Of a stretch of 64,000 nucleotides of DNA, positions 54,019-62,526 are shown piece after piece. The position numbers were made by a program, and so were the translations under genes. The notes below the pieces were generated by a model. The model saw only the letters and a program-made list of their open reading frames with translations. It searched no databases and had not been told where the DNA came from. The DNA is from Cystobacter fuscus DSM 2262 (GTDB taxonomy: Bacteria; Myxococcota; Myxococcia; Myxococcales; Myxococcaceae), in assembly GCF_000335475.2 (NCBI RefSeq), contig NZ_ANAH02000067.1, forward strand, positions 62,001-126,000, read 5' to 3'. How positions within the stretch are numbered: position 1 is the first letter of the stretch; the number at the start of each line of letters is the position of its first letter.

Positions 54019-56136
54019 TCAGCGGGAGCCCTCGGCGGCGGTCGCCGTCTTCGACAGGGCGAACGTGGCGGCCTCGCGGACCCGGCGGTAGTAGTCGCCC
54101 TTGAGCGCGTCCAGGGCGCCGGCCTGCTCCCCCGTGCCCGTGCGCGCCAGCGCGGCGGCGGCCGCGGCGCGGATCTCCGGCAGATCATGGTACAGGTCGC
54201 GCGCCACCACCTCGGCCACCGAGCCATCGCCCACTTCCCCGAGCGCGGTGAGCAGTTCCCGGCGGCCGACGCTCGTGGGCTCCTCCAGCGCCTTGACCAG
54301 CACGGGCACGGCCTGTTTCGCCTTGAGCCGGCCGAGGAGCGTGGCGGCCAGCACCGACTCGGGACCGCCCTCGGACACCACGGTGTTCAACGCCTCCACC
54401 GCGGAGGGCGGCGCCCCGGTGTGGGTGAGCGCGTCGAGCAACACCAGCTTCTCGTTGCTGATCTTGGGCAGCAGCTCCACCAGGACGGCCTGACCGGCCT
54501 CGCCCTGCTCGGCGAGCGCCCGGGCCAGGGCCTTGATGAGTTCCCGGTCGGGATCGAACATGCCGTCCCGGGCGGCGGCCACGCCCTCGGGCCCCAGCCG
54601 CGTGAGGCCCACCAGGGCGGCGGTGCGCAGCGTCACGCTGGATTCCTGGGTGAAGCCCTTGAGCAGCTCCATCGCCCCGGGAGCACGCACGGCGCCGAGC
54701 GCGCGCAACAGTCCGGCCAGGGGCTCCAGGCGCGAGGCATCCACGTCGTCGAAGAGCTCCGAGGGGGGACGCGGCTGCACCAGCGGCCGGCCCAGTTCGC
54801 GTGCCTTGGCGGCGTTGAGCGCCTTCACGCGCGACATGAGGCCGGACTGCTTCTCCTTCGTCAGCGCCTCGCGGTCCGCCTCGGTGGCGGCCGGCAGGCT
54901 GGGATCGAAGCCCTGGCCGTACTTCTCGGGCAGGGGCTGGGAGATCCAGTCCTGGCGGGCGGCCTTCACGGCGGCGAGTTCCTGCTCATAGGCCTTCTGC
55001 AGCACGGGCGCGGAGGAGGAGTCCGCGATGGCCGCGACCGCGTCCACGGCGAGCGCGCGCAGCGAGGCCTCCGGCTGGGAGACGAAAGGCAGCACCTTGG
55101 GGAGCAGCTCCTTGGCGGAGGGGCCGAGGCCCACCACCGCCTGGAGTCCACTGGCGGCGGTGGGGAGGCGGGACAGCCGCTCGGCGATGGGCTCGAGCGG
55201 GCAGCCTCCGCGATCGCGCATGGCGCGAGCGACGCGGATGGCGTCGGCGGTGACGGCGTCCAGCGCGACGGCGCACAGCGCGGCGTCCGTCTGGGGCTGG
55301 CGGGGCAGCTCCAGCAGGCCGTCCATGGCCAGGGGGCTCACCGCGCTCTTCTCCCCGGCCACGGCCTGCAACCGGACGATCGCCTGGGGCTCCTGGAGCC
55401 GCACGAGCGCGGTGATGGCGGACTCGCGCAGCTCGGGGAAGCTCTCGTCCAACAGGGGGAGGATGGCGGGCGCGGCGCGCTTGTCACCCAGGTCCCCCAG
55501 GCCCCGCACCGCCGCGGCGGCGAGGACGACCTGGCTGTCACGCACCAGCGGCAGGAGCCGGTTGAAGGCCTCGGGGCGGCCACTCTTGCCCAGCTCCTCG
55601 GCGGCCCCCACGCGCTCGGGCAGCGAGCCCTCGGACAGGGTGAGCAGGTTGCGCTCCCAGATGCCCTTGGATTCGGCGGCGACGACCTCGGCCATGGGGC
55701 CCGGCACGTTCGCCTGCATGAGCGCCTGGACGATGACCTGCCGGGTCTGCCGGCCGCGGCGGCCGTACTGCAGGGTGAGGTAGGCCTTGGCCTTGTCGTT
55801 CTTCACCTGCGCGAGCGCCATGGCCGCCTTGCCCTGGACGTCCACGTCGGAGTCCTCGAGCAGCTCGCCGAGCAGATCCACCACGCGGGGATCCTGGCTC
55901 TTGCCGAGCGCGGCGGCGGCCTCGCCCCGGACGATGGCGGCCATGTCCTTGGCGGCGCGCGTGAAGAGGGCGAGATCCTCGGAGCGTGACTCCTCGGCCA
56001 GCTTCTTCACGGCGAGCGCTCGCACCTCGGGGCGAGGGCTCTGCAGATCCGCCAGGAGTTGATCCCTGTTGCCACTGCACCCGGAGGACACGAGGAGGGC
56101 CAGGACGACGAAGAGGGGGCGCGCGCCGGTTCGCAT
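54019..56136 (-). CDS. HEAT-repeat lipoprotein
   Basis: The protein has 705 residues with a lipoprotein leader (LFVVLALLVSSGC). Nearly all of the mature protein is a HEAT/PBS-lyase-type alpha-solenoid of ~30-residue repeats, for example RPEVRALAVKKLAEESRSED, IVRGEAAAALGKSQDPRVVD, VVLAAAAVRGLGDLGDKRAA and LPEIRAAAAAALARTGTGEQ. One less regular insert (~400-470) is rich in Lys, Gln and Asp. Such solenoids are protein-binding scaffolds; no enzymatic residues are expected. It is directly upstream of the TPR/cNMP gene (one base) and 41 bases downstream of the pseudouridine synthase gene, so co-transcription is likely. The binding partner is unknown. Confidence 0.88.
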   Translation of the reverse strand: MRTGARPLFVVLALLVSSGCSGNRDQLLADLQSPRPEVRALAVKKLAEESRSEDLALFTRAAKDMAAIVRGEAAAALGKSQDPRVVDLLGELLEDSDVDVQGKAAMALAQVKNDKAKAYLTLQYGRRGRQTRQVIVQALMQANVPGPMAEVVAAESKGIWERNLLTLSEGSLPERVGAAEELGKSGRPEAFNRLLPLVRDSQVVLAAAAVRGLGDLGDKRAAPAILPLLDESFPELRESAITALVRLQEPQAIVRLQAVAGEKSAVSPLAMDGLLELPRQPQTDAALCAVALDAVTADAIRVARAMRDRGGCPLEPIAERLSRLPTAASGLQAVVGLGPSAKELLPKVLPFVSQPEASLRALAVDAVAAIADSSSAPVLQKAYEQELAAVKAARQDWISQPLPEKYGQGFDPSLPAATEADREALTKEKQSGLMSRVKALNAAKARELGRPLVQPRPPSELFDDVDASRLEPLAGLLRALGAVRAPGAMELLKGFTQESSVTLRTAALVGLTRLGPEGVAAARDGMFDPDRELIKALARALAEQGEAGQAVLVELLPKISNEKLVLLDALTHTGAPPSAVEALNTVVSEGGPESVLAATLLGRLKAKQAVPVLVKALEEPTSVGRRELLTALGEVGDGSVAEVVARDLYHDLPEIRAAAAAALARTGTGEQAGALDALKGDYYRRVREAATFALSKTATAAEGSR

Positions 56137-56177
56137 CGTGCGGCGGGTTATATCAGCGGCGCGCGCGAGCGCCCAAC

Positions 56178-58220
56178 TCAGCGACCCTTACGGGGCCCTC
56201 GCCCCCTGGGCGCCCCAGCACCCTCACGCGGGGGGCGGGCCTTGCCGAACGAGCCTCCCGCTCCTCCGAAGGTCTTCCGAGCGGGCCTCTCACCGATGTC
56301 GCCGCGCGGTCCGGACCGAGGAGCCCGGGCGGGAACCCGGCGCTCGGCGGTCGGATCCGCATTGAAGGATCCACGCTCGGGCCGCTCACCCCGCCCGGCA
56401 CCCGCGCCGAAGGACTTGCGGGCTGGACGCTCACCGCGCTCGGCATCGGCCCCGAAGGACCTGCGCTCGGGCCGCTCGCCGCGCCCAGCACCCGCGCCGA
56501 AAGGCTTGCGAGCAGGACGCTCCCCGCGCTCGGCTCCCGCCCCGAAAGGCTTGCGAACAGGACGCTCCCCGCGCTCGGCTCCCGCCCCGAAAGGCTTGCG
56601 GGCCGGACGCTCGCCGCGCTCGGCTCCCGCCCCGAAAGGCTTGCGGGCCGGACGCTCGCCGCGCTCGGCATCCGCGCCGAAGGACCTGCGCTCGGGACGC
56701 TCGCCGCGTCCAGCACCCGCGCCGAAGGGCTTGCGGGCCGGACGCTCACCGCGCTCGGCATCCGCGCCGAAGGACCTGCGCTCGGGACGCTCGCCGCGCC
56801 CGGCCCCTGCCCCTGCCCCGAAAGGCTTGCGGGCCGGACGCTCGCCACGCTCGGCATCCGCGCCGAAGGACCTGCGCTCGGGACGCTCGCCGCGCCCGGC
56901 CCCTGCCCCGAAAGGCTTGCGGGCCGGACGCTCACCGCGCTCGGCATCCGCCCCGAAGGACTTGCGCTCGGGCCGCTCGCCCCGCCCGGCCCCTGCCCCG
57001 AAAGGCTTGCGGGCCGGACGCTCGCCGCGCTCGGCATCCGCCCCGAAGGACTTGCGCTCGGGCCGCTCGCCCCGCCCGGCGCCCGCTCCGAAGGACTTGC
57101 GCGCGGGCCGCTCACCGCGCCCGGCGCCCGCGCCGAAGGGCTTGCGGGCCGGACGCTCACCGCGCTCGGCGCCCGCTCCGAAGGACTTGCGCGCGGGACG
57201 CTCGCTCCGCTCCTCGCTCGGCGCCTCCTGCTCATCCTCCCGAGGCGTCCACGTGTTGCGCTCGGCACGGCCACCGGCCGCGCTCCGGAACGCTGGCCGA
57301 GAGCCGCCCTCTCGCGGACCGGCCTCCCGACGCTCGGGACGGCCCGCGGGGGCCCGCGCCGGCTTGCGCTCCTCGCGCCGCGGCGCCGCCGCCTCCTCGC
57401 TCACCTCGTCGTCATCGTCCGCATCCCCCTCGAAGCCCGGCGCCGAGCGCCCATGCCGCCGGGGAGGCAGCTTCGGCTCCTTGTCCGCGGGCGTGGCCTT
57501 GCCATCCGCCACCTCTTGCAACTGGCGTACCTGGGAATCGGAGAGCGGCCGCAGCTCGCCGGGACGCAGCGTGTCGACGGAGACGCCCGCGTAGGAAGGC
57601 CGGTACAGGCGCACCACCGGAGCGCCCACCGCGGCGCACAGGCGCTTGACGAGGTGCGGGCGGCCCTCGGCCACCACGAGCTTGAGCCACGTGTTGCGCT
57701 CGGCCCGCTCGAACACGTCCACGGACAGGGGCGTCGCCATGCCGTCCTCGAGCCGCACGCCGCCGCGCAGCTTGTCCAGCGTGGCCGCGTCCGGCGAGCC
57801 CTTCACCTTGGCCAGGTAGGTGCGCGGCACCTGGAAGCTCGGGTGCGTGAGCTTGTGCGCGAGCGCCCCATCGTCCGTGACGAGCAGCGCCCCTTCCGCG
57901 TCGTAGTCCAACCGGCCCACGGGGAAGAGCCGCTTGCCCGTCTGCTCGATATAGCTGGCCACCGTGGGGCGGCCCTGGGGATCCGACAGCGTCGTCACGA
58001 CGCCCACCGGCTTGTAGAGCAGGAAGTACGAGCTCTCCTCGGGCGGCGTGACGAGCGAGCCGTCCACCATGACCAGGTCTCCCGGGGACACCTTGGAGCC
58101 CAGCTCGGTGACCTTCTCGTTGTTCACCGTCACGCGCCCGCTGGTGATGAGCTCCTCGGCGTGCCGACGCGAGGCCACTCCCGCGCGCGCGAGGTACTTC
58201 TGCAAACGTTCTGCCGCCAT
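56178..58220 (-). CDS. RsuA/RluB-family pseudouridine synthase with a long repeat-rich basic tail
   Basis: The protein has 680 residues, whereas the family usually has 240-300. An S4 RNA-binding domain (~1-50; ERLQKYLARAGVASRRHAEE) is followed by the catalytic domain (~60-235). The catalytic Asp lies in FPVGRLDYDAEGALLVTDD, and KPVGVVTTLSDPQGRPT and RRPYLAKV-like strands (RTYLAKVKGSP) complete the fold; this should modify a uridine in 23S or 16S rRNA. From ~260 an acidic patch (GDADDDDEVSEE) gives way to 18 tandem 15-residue repeats of the form PARKPFGAGAERGER and then a Gly/Arg-rich end. The tail resembles RGG-like RNA-binding regions. It lies 19 bases downstream of scpB, a common position for this enzyme. 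Confidence 0.93.
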   Translation of the reverse strand: MAAERLQKYLARAGVASRRHAEELITSGRVTVNNEKVTELGSKVSPGDLVMVDGSLVTPPEESSYFLLYKPVGVVTTLSDPQGRPTVASYIEQTGKRLFPVGRLDYDAEGALLVTDDGALAHKLTHPSFQVPRTYLAKVKGSPDAATLDKLRGGVRLEDGMATPLSVDVFERAERNTWLKLVVAEGRPHLVKRLCAAVGAPVVRLYRPSYAGVSVDTLRPGELRPLSDSQVRQLQEVADGKATPADKEPKLPPRRHGRSAPGFEGDADDDDEVSEEAAAPRREERKPARAPAGRPERREAGPREGGSRPAFRSAAGGRAERNTWTPREDEQEAPSEERSERPARKSFGAGAERGERPARKPFGAGAGRGERPARKSFGAGAGRGERPERKSFGADAERGERPARKPFGAGAGRGERPERKSFGADAERGERPARKPFGAGAGRGERPERRSFGADAERGERPARKPFGAGAGAGRGERPERRSFGADAERGERPARKPFGAGAGRGERPERRSFGADAERGERPARKPFGAGAERGERPARKPFGAGAERGERPVRKPFGAGAERGERPARKPFGAGAGRGERPERRSFGADAERGERPARKSFGAGAGRGERPERGSFNADPTAERRVPARAPRSGPRGDIGERPARKTFGGAGGSFGKARPPREGAGAPRGRGPRKGR
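56382..57197 (-). repeat. Eighteen in-frame 45-bp tandem repeats
   Basis: Within the pseudouridine synthase gene 816 bases encode 18 consecutive units of 15 residues, one of them extended by two (GAGAGAGRGER). Units fall into two alternating classes: PARK(P/S)FGAGA(E/G)RGER and PER(K/R)SFGADAERGER. The reading frame is kept throughout, so unit number can change without loss of the gene. Copy-number variation between strains is likely. Confidence 0.95.
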
Positions 58221-58239
58221 GTCCTACACCTTCCGCCCG

Positions 58240-59217
58240 TCAACCGGGCTCGGACCCCGAGCCGCCCTCGGTGGGCGGGGGGGTCGGGTTCAAGAGGCTG
58301 GTGGCGGCCTGCTGCGTCTTTTCCGCGGCATTCATGGCCTCCTCCAACTCCTCGAGCGCGGCCTCGGAAGCCGCCACGCTCTTCTCCATCCGTTTCTGGA
58401 ACTCCGGATCCGCCAGCGCCTCCACCGTACCACTGGCGGGGGGTGCAGCCGGGCGCTCCTTTTCCACAATCTCCTGATGTTCCTGCGTGAGCTCGTGGAA
58501 TTCACGCAGCGTGGGCAGGGCGGACAGGTCCTTGAGGGCGAAGAATTCGAGGAACTCGCGCGTCGTCCCGTACAACATGGGCCGGCCCACCTCCTCCTTC
58601 TTGCCGAGGATCTTGATCAGCTTGCGGTCGAGCAGGGCCTTGATGACCGCGCCGCAGTCCACGCCACGGATGTCCTCCACCTCCGGGCGGGTGACGGGCT
58701 GGCGGTAGGCGATGATGGCGAGCGTCTCCACGGCGGCGCGCGTGAGGCGCTGGGGTTTGACGCGCAGGTAGCGCCGCACGTACTCGGCCGAGTGGGGATC
58801 CGTGCGGAACTGCCAGCCGCCCGCCACCTCGTAGAGCACCACGCCGCTGATGCCGTCGCGGTGGATGCCGGAGATCTGGTTGAGCGCCTCCTGGATCTTC
58901 TCCCGGTCGATGCCCGTGGCCTCGTAGAGCTGGTTGAGATCCAAGGGCTTGTCCGCCACGAAGAGCACGCTCTCCACGATGGTGCGGATGCGCTCGGTGG
59001 ACAGGTTGCGGCTCTTGAGCAGCAGCTTCTCGAAGGAGGACTGGAGGTCGGGCGCCTCGTCGGCCTCGATGGTGGCGACGTCGGCGTCCTCCAGGTCGTC
59101 CTCGTCGCCGGGGCCGGTGACGGCGGCGATCTCCTCCTCGGTGAAGGGGCTCGGCCCTCCCGAGCCACGTGCTGGCTTGTCCCCGGGATCCCCGGGGCCC
59201 TCGTTACCGGTAGTCAC
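58240..59217 (-). CDS. scpB: Segregation and condensation protein B
   Basis: The protein has 325 residues. The core ScpB double winged-helix lies at ~70-240: RIRTIVESVLFVADKPLDLN, EVAGGWQFRTDPHSAEYVRR, the hallmark RAAVETLAIIAYRQPVTRPE and IRGVDCGAVIKALLDRKLI, and GRPMLYGTTREFLEFFALKD. An acidic N-terminal extension (~1-60) and a helical Glu-rich C-terminus are additions. ScpB dimerises and binds ScpA and Smc to form the bacterial condensin that organises the nucleoid. Its start overlaps the scpA stop by 14 bases, showing translational coupling. Confidence 0.96.
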   Translation of the reverse strand: MTTGNEGPGDPGDKPARGSGGPSPFTEEEIAAVTGPGDEDDLEDADVATIEADEAPDLQSSFEKLLLKSRNLSTERIRTIVESVLFVADKPLDLNQLYEATGIDREKIQEALNQISGIHRDGISGVVLYEVAGGWQFRTDPHSAEYVRRYLRVKPQRLTRAAVETLAIIAYRQPVTRPEVEDIRGVDCGAVIKALLDRKLIKILGKKEEVGRPMLYGTTREFLEFFALKDLSALPTLREFHELTQEHQEIVEKERPAAPPASGTVEALADPEFQKRMEKSVAASEAALEELEEAMNAAEKTQQAATSLLNPTPPPTEGGSGSEPG

Positions 59218-60070
59218 TCTCGTCCATCTCCGTGGGGAGCAGGTTCCTCAGTGCATCCCCGTTGGGCCGCAGGAGGATGGCCGCGAGCGGCTCCTCCTGA
59301 CTCACCTTGAGCAGCCGCCGCTTCACCATCTCCAGGATGGCCAGGAAGGTGATGATCACCGCCTGACGCGTGCGCTGCTCCTCGAACAGGCTGTCGAACG
59401 TGCAGGATTCCGCCGCCGAGAGCTTCTCCGCGATGCGGCGCATGGCGTCCGACAGGCTCACCTTCTCACGCACCACCTCGTGCTGGAGCTTGGGCGCCAG
59501 CCGCTCCATCACCCGGTCCAACGCCTCGATGAGCTTGAGGACGCTGAACTCCTGCAGCCCCACCTCCTCCTCGGGGATGGGCACGGCCTCCAAGGGCACG
59601 CGGCGCGGGAAGATGTCCCGATCGAGGATGTCCTGGCGGGCGAGCTGCTCGGCGGCATCCTTGTACTTCTGGTACTCCAGCAGCCGGCGCACCAGCTCCT
59701 CGCGCGGGTCGCCCGCCTCCTCCTGCTGCAGCTCGGCCACCGCGTCCACCGCCTGCTCGGCCACGTCCTGGCGCGGCAGCAGCATGCGGCTCTTGAGGTG
59801 GGCGAGCGTGGCGGCCATCACCAGGAACTCCCCGGCGATGTCCAGGTTGATCTCCCGCATGCGCTCCAGGTACTCGAGGTACTTCTCGGTGATGAGCGCG
59901 AGCGGGATGTCGAAGATGTCGAGCCGGTGCTCCTTGATGAGGTGGAGCAACAGATCGAGCGGCCCCTCGAAATTGGGCAAGGCGATGCGGAAGGCGTCAC
60001 CCGGCGTACGGGGGACGTCCGCGTCGAGCAGCTCCTCGGAGGGAGGATCGCTGGGACCGCCTGTGCTCAC
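59204..60070 (-). CDS. scpA: Segregation and condensation protein A
   Basis: The protein has 288 residues, the kleisin subunit of bacterial condensin. The conserved N-terminal Smc-neck-binding segment reads ALPNFEGPLDLLLHLIKEHR, then FDIPLALITEKYLEYLERMR and GEFLVMAATLAHLKSRMLLP. The C-terminal winged helix includes SLFEEQRTRQAVIITFLAIL and EMVKRRLLKVSQEEPLA. The start at 60070 lies 18 bases from the trpS stop; the order trpS-scpA-scpB-pseudouridine synthase is a known arrangement in deltaproteobacteria-type genomes. Cytoplasmic, DNA-associated. Confidence 0.96.
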   Translation of the reverse strand: MSTGGPSDPPSEELLDADVPRTPGDAFRIALPNFEGPLDLLLHLIKEHRLDIFDIPLALITEKYLEYLERMREINLDIAGEFLVMAATLAHLKSRMLLPRQDVAEQAVDAVAELQQEEAGDPREELVRRLLEYQKYKDAAEQLARQDILDRDIFPRRVPLEAVPIPEEEVGLQEFSVLKLIEALDRVMERLAPKLQHEVVREKVSLSDAMRRIAEKLSAAESCTFDSLFEEQRTRQAVIITFLAILEMVKRRLLKVSQEEPLAAILLRPNGDALRNLLPTEMDESDYR

Positions 60071-60088
60071 CCGAGGTCCTTCACGAGC

Positions 60089-61102
60089 TCAGGGAATACC
60101 CACGGCGCGACGCACCCGCTGCAACAACCGGGTGGCTTCGGCGCGGGCCCGTTCGGCGCCATCCTGGAGGATGCGCTCGAGTTCGGCCGGATCGTTCTGC
60201 AGCTCCGTGTAGCGCTGGCGGGCCGGTCCGAACGTGTCGAGGAAGGCCGCGAGGAGCAGCTTCTTGTAGTCGCCATACCCCTTGCCGCCCGCGCGCCAGG
60301 AGGCGTCCGCCTCGGCGAAGCGGTCCGCGGGCAGCATCAGCTTGAGCAGATCGTACAGGGGGGCGTTCTCGGTGGGCTTGGGGGCCTCCACGGGGGTGGA
60401 GTCCGTCTTGATGCCCATGATGCGCTTCTTGAGCTCCTTCTCGTCACCGAAGAGATCGATGGTGTTGCCGTAGGACTTGGACATCTTCTGTCCGTCCACG
60501 CCCGGCACCGTGGCGGTGTCCTCCTGCACACGCGCCGCGGGCAGCTTGAGCAGGCCGGGGGCGTGCCCCTTCTCCTTGCCGTCCGGATCCTGCGGATCGT
60601 AGCCCGGCACGTAGGTGAGGTTGAACTTCACCGCCCAGTCGCGCGCGAACTCGATGTGCTGGATCTGATCCTTGCCCACCGGCACGAAGTCCGGGCTGTA
60701 GAGCAGGATGTCGGCGGCCATGAGCACCGGGTAGGCGAACAGGCCGAAGTCGGCGCTGATGCCCTTGGCCAGCTTGTCCTTGTAGCTGGTGGCACGTTCC
60801 AGGTTGGCCACGGGCACCACCGTGCCGAGCAGCCAGTACAGCTCCAGCACCTCGCGCACGTCGCTCTGGCGGAAGAGCACCGCCTTCTTGGGATCCAACC
60901 CGAGCGACAGGTAGGCCATGGCGGCCTCGCGCGTGTAGGTCTCCGCCTGACGGGGATCCCGGAGCGTGGTGAGCGAGTGGTAGTTGGCGATGAAGAAGTA
61001 GGCCTCGCCCTGCTCCTGCAGTTGCACGAACTGCCGGATGGCGCCGTAGTAGTTGCCGATGTGCAACCGACCCGAGGACTGCACGCCTGAAAGAATCCGC
61101 AT
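60089..61102 (-). CDS. trpS: Tryptophanyl-tRNA synthetase
   Basis: The ATG at 61102 gives 337 residues, standard for bacterial TrpRS. The class I signatures are GRLHIGNY (HIGH-like, residues ~11-18) and the KMSKS loop in VDGQKMSKSYGNTIDLFG. Further family segments are MAADILLYSPDFVPVGKDQI and FFIANYHSLTTLRDP. It charges tRNA-Trp in the cytoplasm. The start is preceded closely by GGGAG. The 240-base gap to the divergent DUF4388 gene should contain its promoter and any leader; I saw no obvious Trp-rich leader peptide or T-box. Confidence 0.96.
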   Translation of the reverse strand: MRILSGVQSSGRLHIGNYYGAIRQFVQLQEQGEAYFFIANYHSLTTLRDPRQAETYTREAAMAYLSLGLDPKKAVLFRQSDVREVLELYWLLGTVVPVANLERATSYKDKLAKGISADFGLFAYPVLMAADILLYSPDFVPVGKDQIQHIEFARDWAVKFNLTYVPGYDPQDPDGKEKGHAPGLLKLPAARVQEDTATVPGVDGQKMSKSYGNTIDLFGDEKELKKRIMGIKTDSTPVEAPKPTENAPLYDLLKLMLPADRFAEADASWRAGGKGYGDYKKLLLAAFLDTFGPARQRYTELQNDPAELERILQDGAERARAEATRLLQRVRRAVGIP

Positions 61103-61342
61103 GACTCCCACGCCTATAATCGAAAGGGGTGACAGCCCTGGTTCGCACACCCTTGGCCCCCCTGCAACTTTCCTGCGGGTGCGGGCAACCCGCCCCCCCA
61201 GCCTGCCCGCCGCCCAGACGGAGGGGAGGATTGTGCGTCCTCGCGACGACATCAAAAGGTGTGTGAATTCAACGGGTTGAGGAGAACTCCGCGTTCCGCT
61301 ACCCTGACACTCTCGTCTCTCGCGAAGAAGGAAGTCCACGGC

Positions 61343-62521
61343 ATGGAGCGCTTCAAGGGCAACCTGGCCAGCTATGGGCTGTCGCTGTTGATGCCCGCGT
61401 TCGTCGACGCCTCGGGGCTCGAGGGGACGCTGAAGGTGGAACGGGGGGCGGTGCGGCGGCAGTTCTTCCTCCGGGACGGGCACCTGGTGGGCGAGAGCTC
61501 GACGGAGCCCCGGGAGCACCTGGGACAGGTGCTGGCGCGCATGCGCATCCTGGACGCGCCACGGGCGGCCCAGGCCTTCGAGGCGGCGGAGACGGCGGGC
61601 GTGCCCTTTGGCACCTTCGTGGTGGAGCGGGGCCTGGTGGAGCGCGCGCAGCTGCTCGAGGCGATGGAGCACAAGGCGCGCGAGGCGCTGTTCGACTCCT
61701 ACGGGTGGCAGTCCGGGGAGGTGGAGTTCGTGCCGGGGCTGCCGGCGCCGGGCCGGGTGGTGGAGCTGCCGCGGATGGCGCTGAGGGAGCTGCACCGGGA
61801 CGCGATGACGCGGCAGCGCGAGTGGAAGGTGTTCTGGACGCTCTTCGCGGGACCGGGGACGACGTTCGGGGTGTGCCGGGAGTTCGCGCTGGAGGCGGCG
61901 TCGGCGGCGGAGGATCACCTGCTGTGCATGGCCGAGCAGGGCGTGACGCTGGGCGCGCTGCTGGGGGCGAGCCCCGAGGGGCCGGTGCACGGAGCGCGCT
62001 GGGTGCTGCGGCTGTACCGGCGGGGCGCGCTGCTGCCGCGCCAGACGCAGGGGCCGAGGCAGGACGAGGCCGCGGCGCTGGCGGCGCTGCTGGAGCAGGC
62101 GCGCCGGCGGGTGGAGGCGGGCCAGTACGAGGAGGCGGTGGCGGTGGCGGCCCAGGCGCTGGAGCGGGCGCCGATTCCCGAGGCGCACGCGCTGTACCGG
62201 GAAGCCGAGGTGCGGCTGATGGTGGCGCTGGCGGACGAGGTGCTGGCGCTGGATGGGCGGCTGCTCTTCGAGCCCCTGCCCCGCCCCACCCCGCCCTCGC
62301 TGACGGCGGACGACTTGTATCTGTACTCGAAGCTGCGCGGCAGCCGGAGCGTGCGCGAGGTGCTGCGCAACACGGCCATGGGCGAGCTGGCGGCGTACCG
62401 GGCGCTGCGGCGGCTCATGGCCGCGGGCGTCGTGCGGCTGCGGCCCGAGCAGGACGACACCGCGGCCCGCGGACGCACGAAGACGGATCCATATGGGGTT
62501 CCGATCGTCGTGGTGGGCTGA
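61343..62521 (+). CDS. DUF4388 (PATAN-like) domain protein
   Basis: The ATG at 61343 (GAAGGA upstream) gives 392 residues. The N-terminus MERFKGNLASYGLSLLMPAF with GTLKVERGAVRRQFFLRDGH is the DUF4388 pattern, a small domain proposed to mediate protein interactions in signalling proteins of myxobacteria and cyanobacteria. It is followed by REHLGQVLARMRILDAPRAA and EALFDSYGWQSGEVEFVPGL. A helical, TPR-like middle (EQARRRVEAGQYEEAVAVAA) and a C-terminal winged-helix-like part (TADDLYLYSKLRGSRSVREV, AAYRALRRLMAAGVVRLRPE) complete it. It is soluble and cytoplasmic. No receiver or kinase domain is present, so its partner is unknown. Convergent with the immunity-like gene after five bases. Confidence 0.85.
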   Translation: MERFKGNLASYGLSLLMPAFVDASGLEGTLKVERGAVRRQFFLRDGHLVGESSTEPREHLGQVLARMRILDAPRAAQAFEAAETAGVPFGTFVVERGLVERAQLLEAMEHKAREALFDSYGWQSGEVEFVPGLPAPGRVVELPRMALRELHRDAMTRQREWKVFWTLFAGPGTTFGVCREFALEAASAAEDHLLCMAEQGVTLGALLGASPEGPVHGARWVLRLYRRGALLPRQTQGPRQDEAAALAALLEQARRRVEAGQYEEAVAVAAQALERAPIPEAHALYREAEVRLMVALADEVLALDGRLLFEPLPRPTPPSLTADDLYLYSKLRGSRSVREVLRNTAMGELAAYRALRRLMAAGVVRLRPEQDDTAARGRTKTDPYGVPIVVVG

Positions 62522-62526
62522 GCGTC

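Noticed and set aside
56382-57197. Regular direct repeats that might suggest a CRISPR array
   Set aside because: The units are contiguous, coding and have no unique spacers; they are protein repeats.
55986-58490. A long plus-strand frame with many LAGRTL/GTLAAP repeats
   Set aside because: It is the complement of the pseudouridine synthase repeat tail. The minus-strand frame has a true S4 and catalytic domain with a start and stop in the right place.
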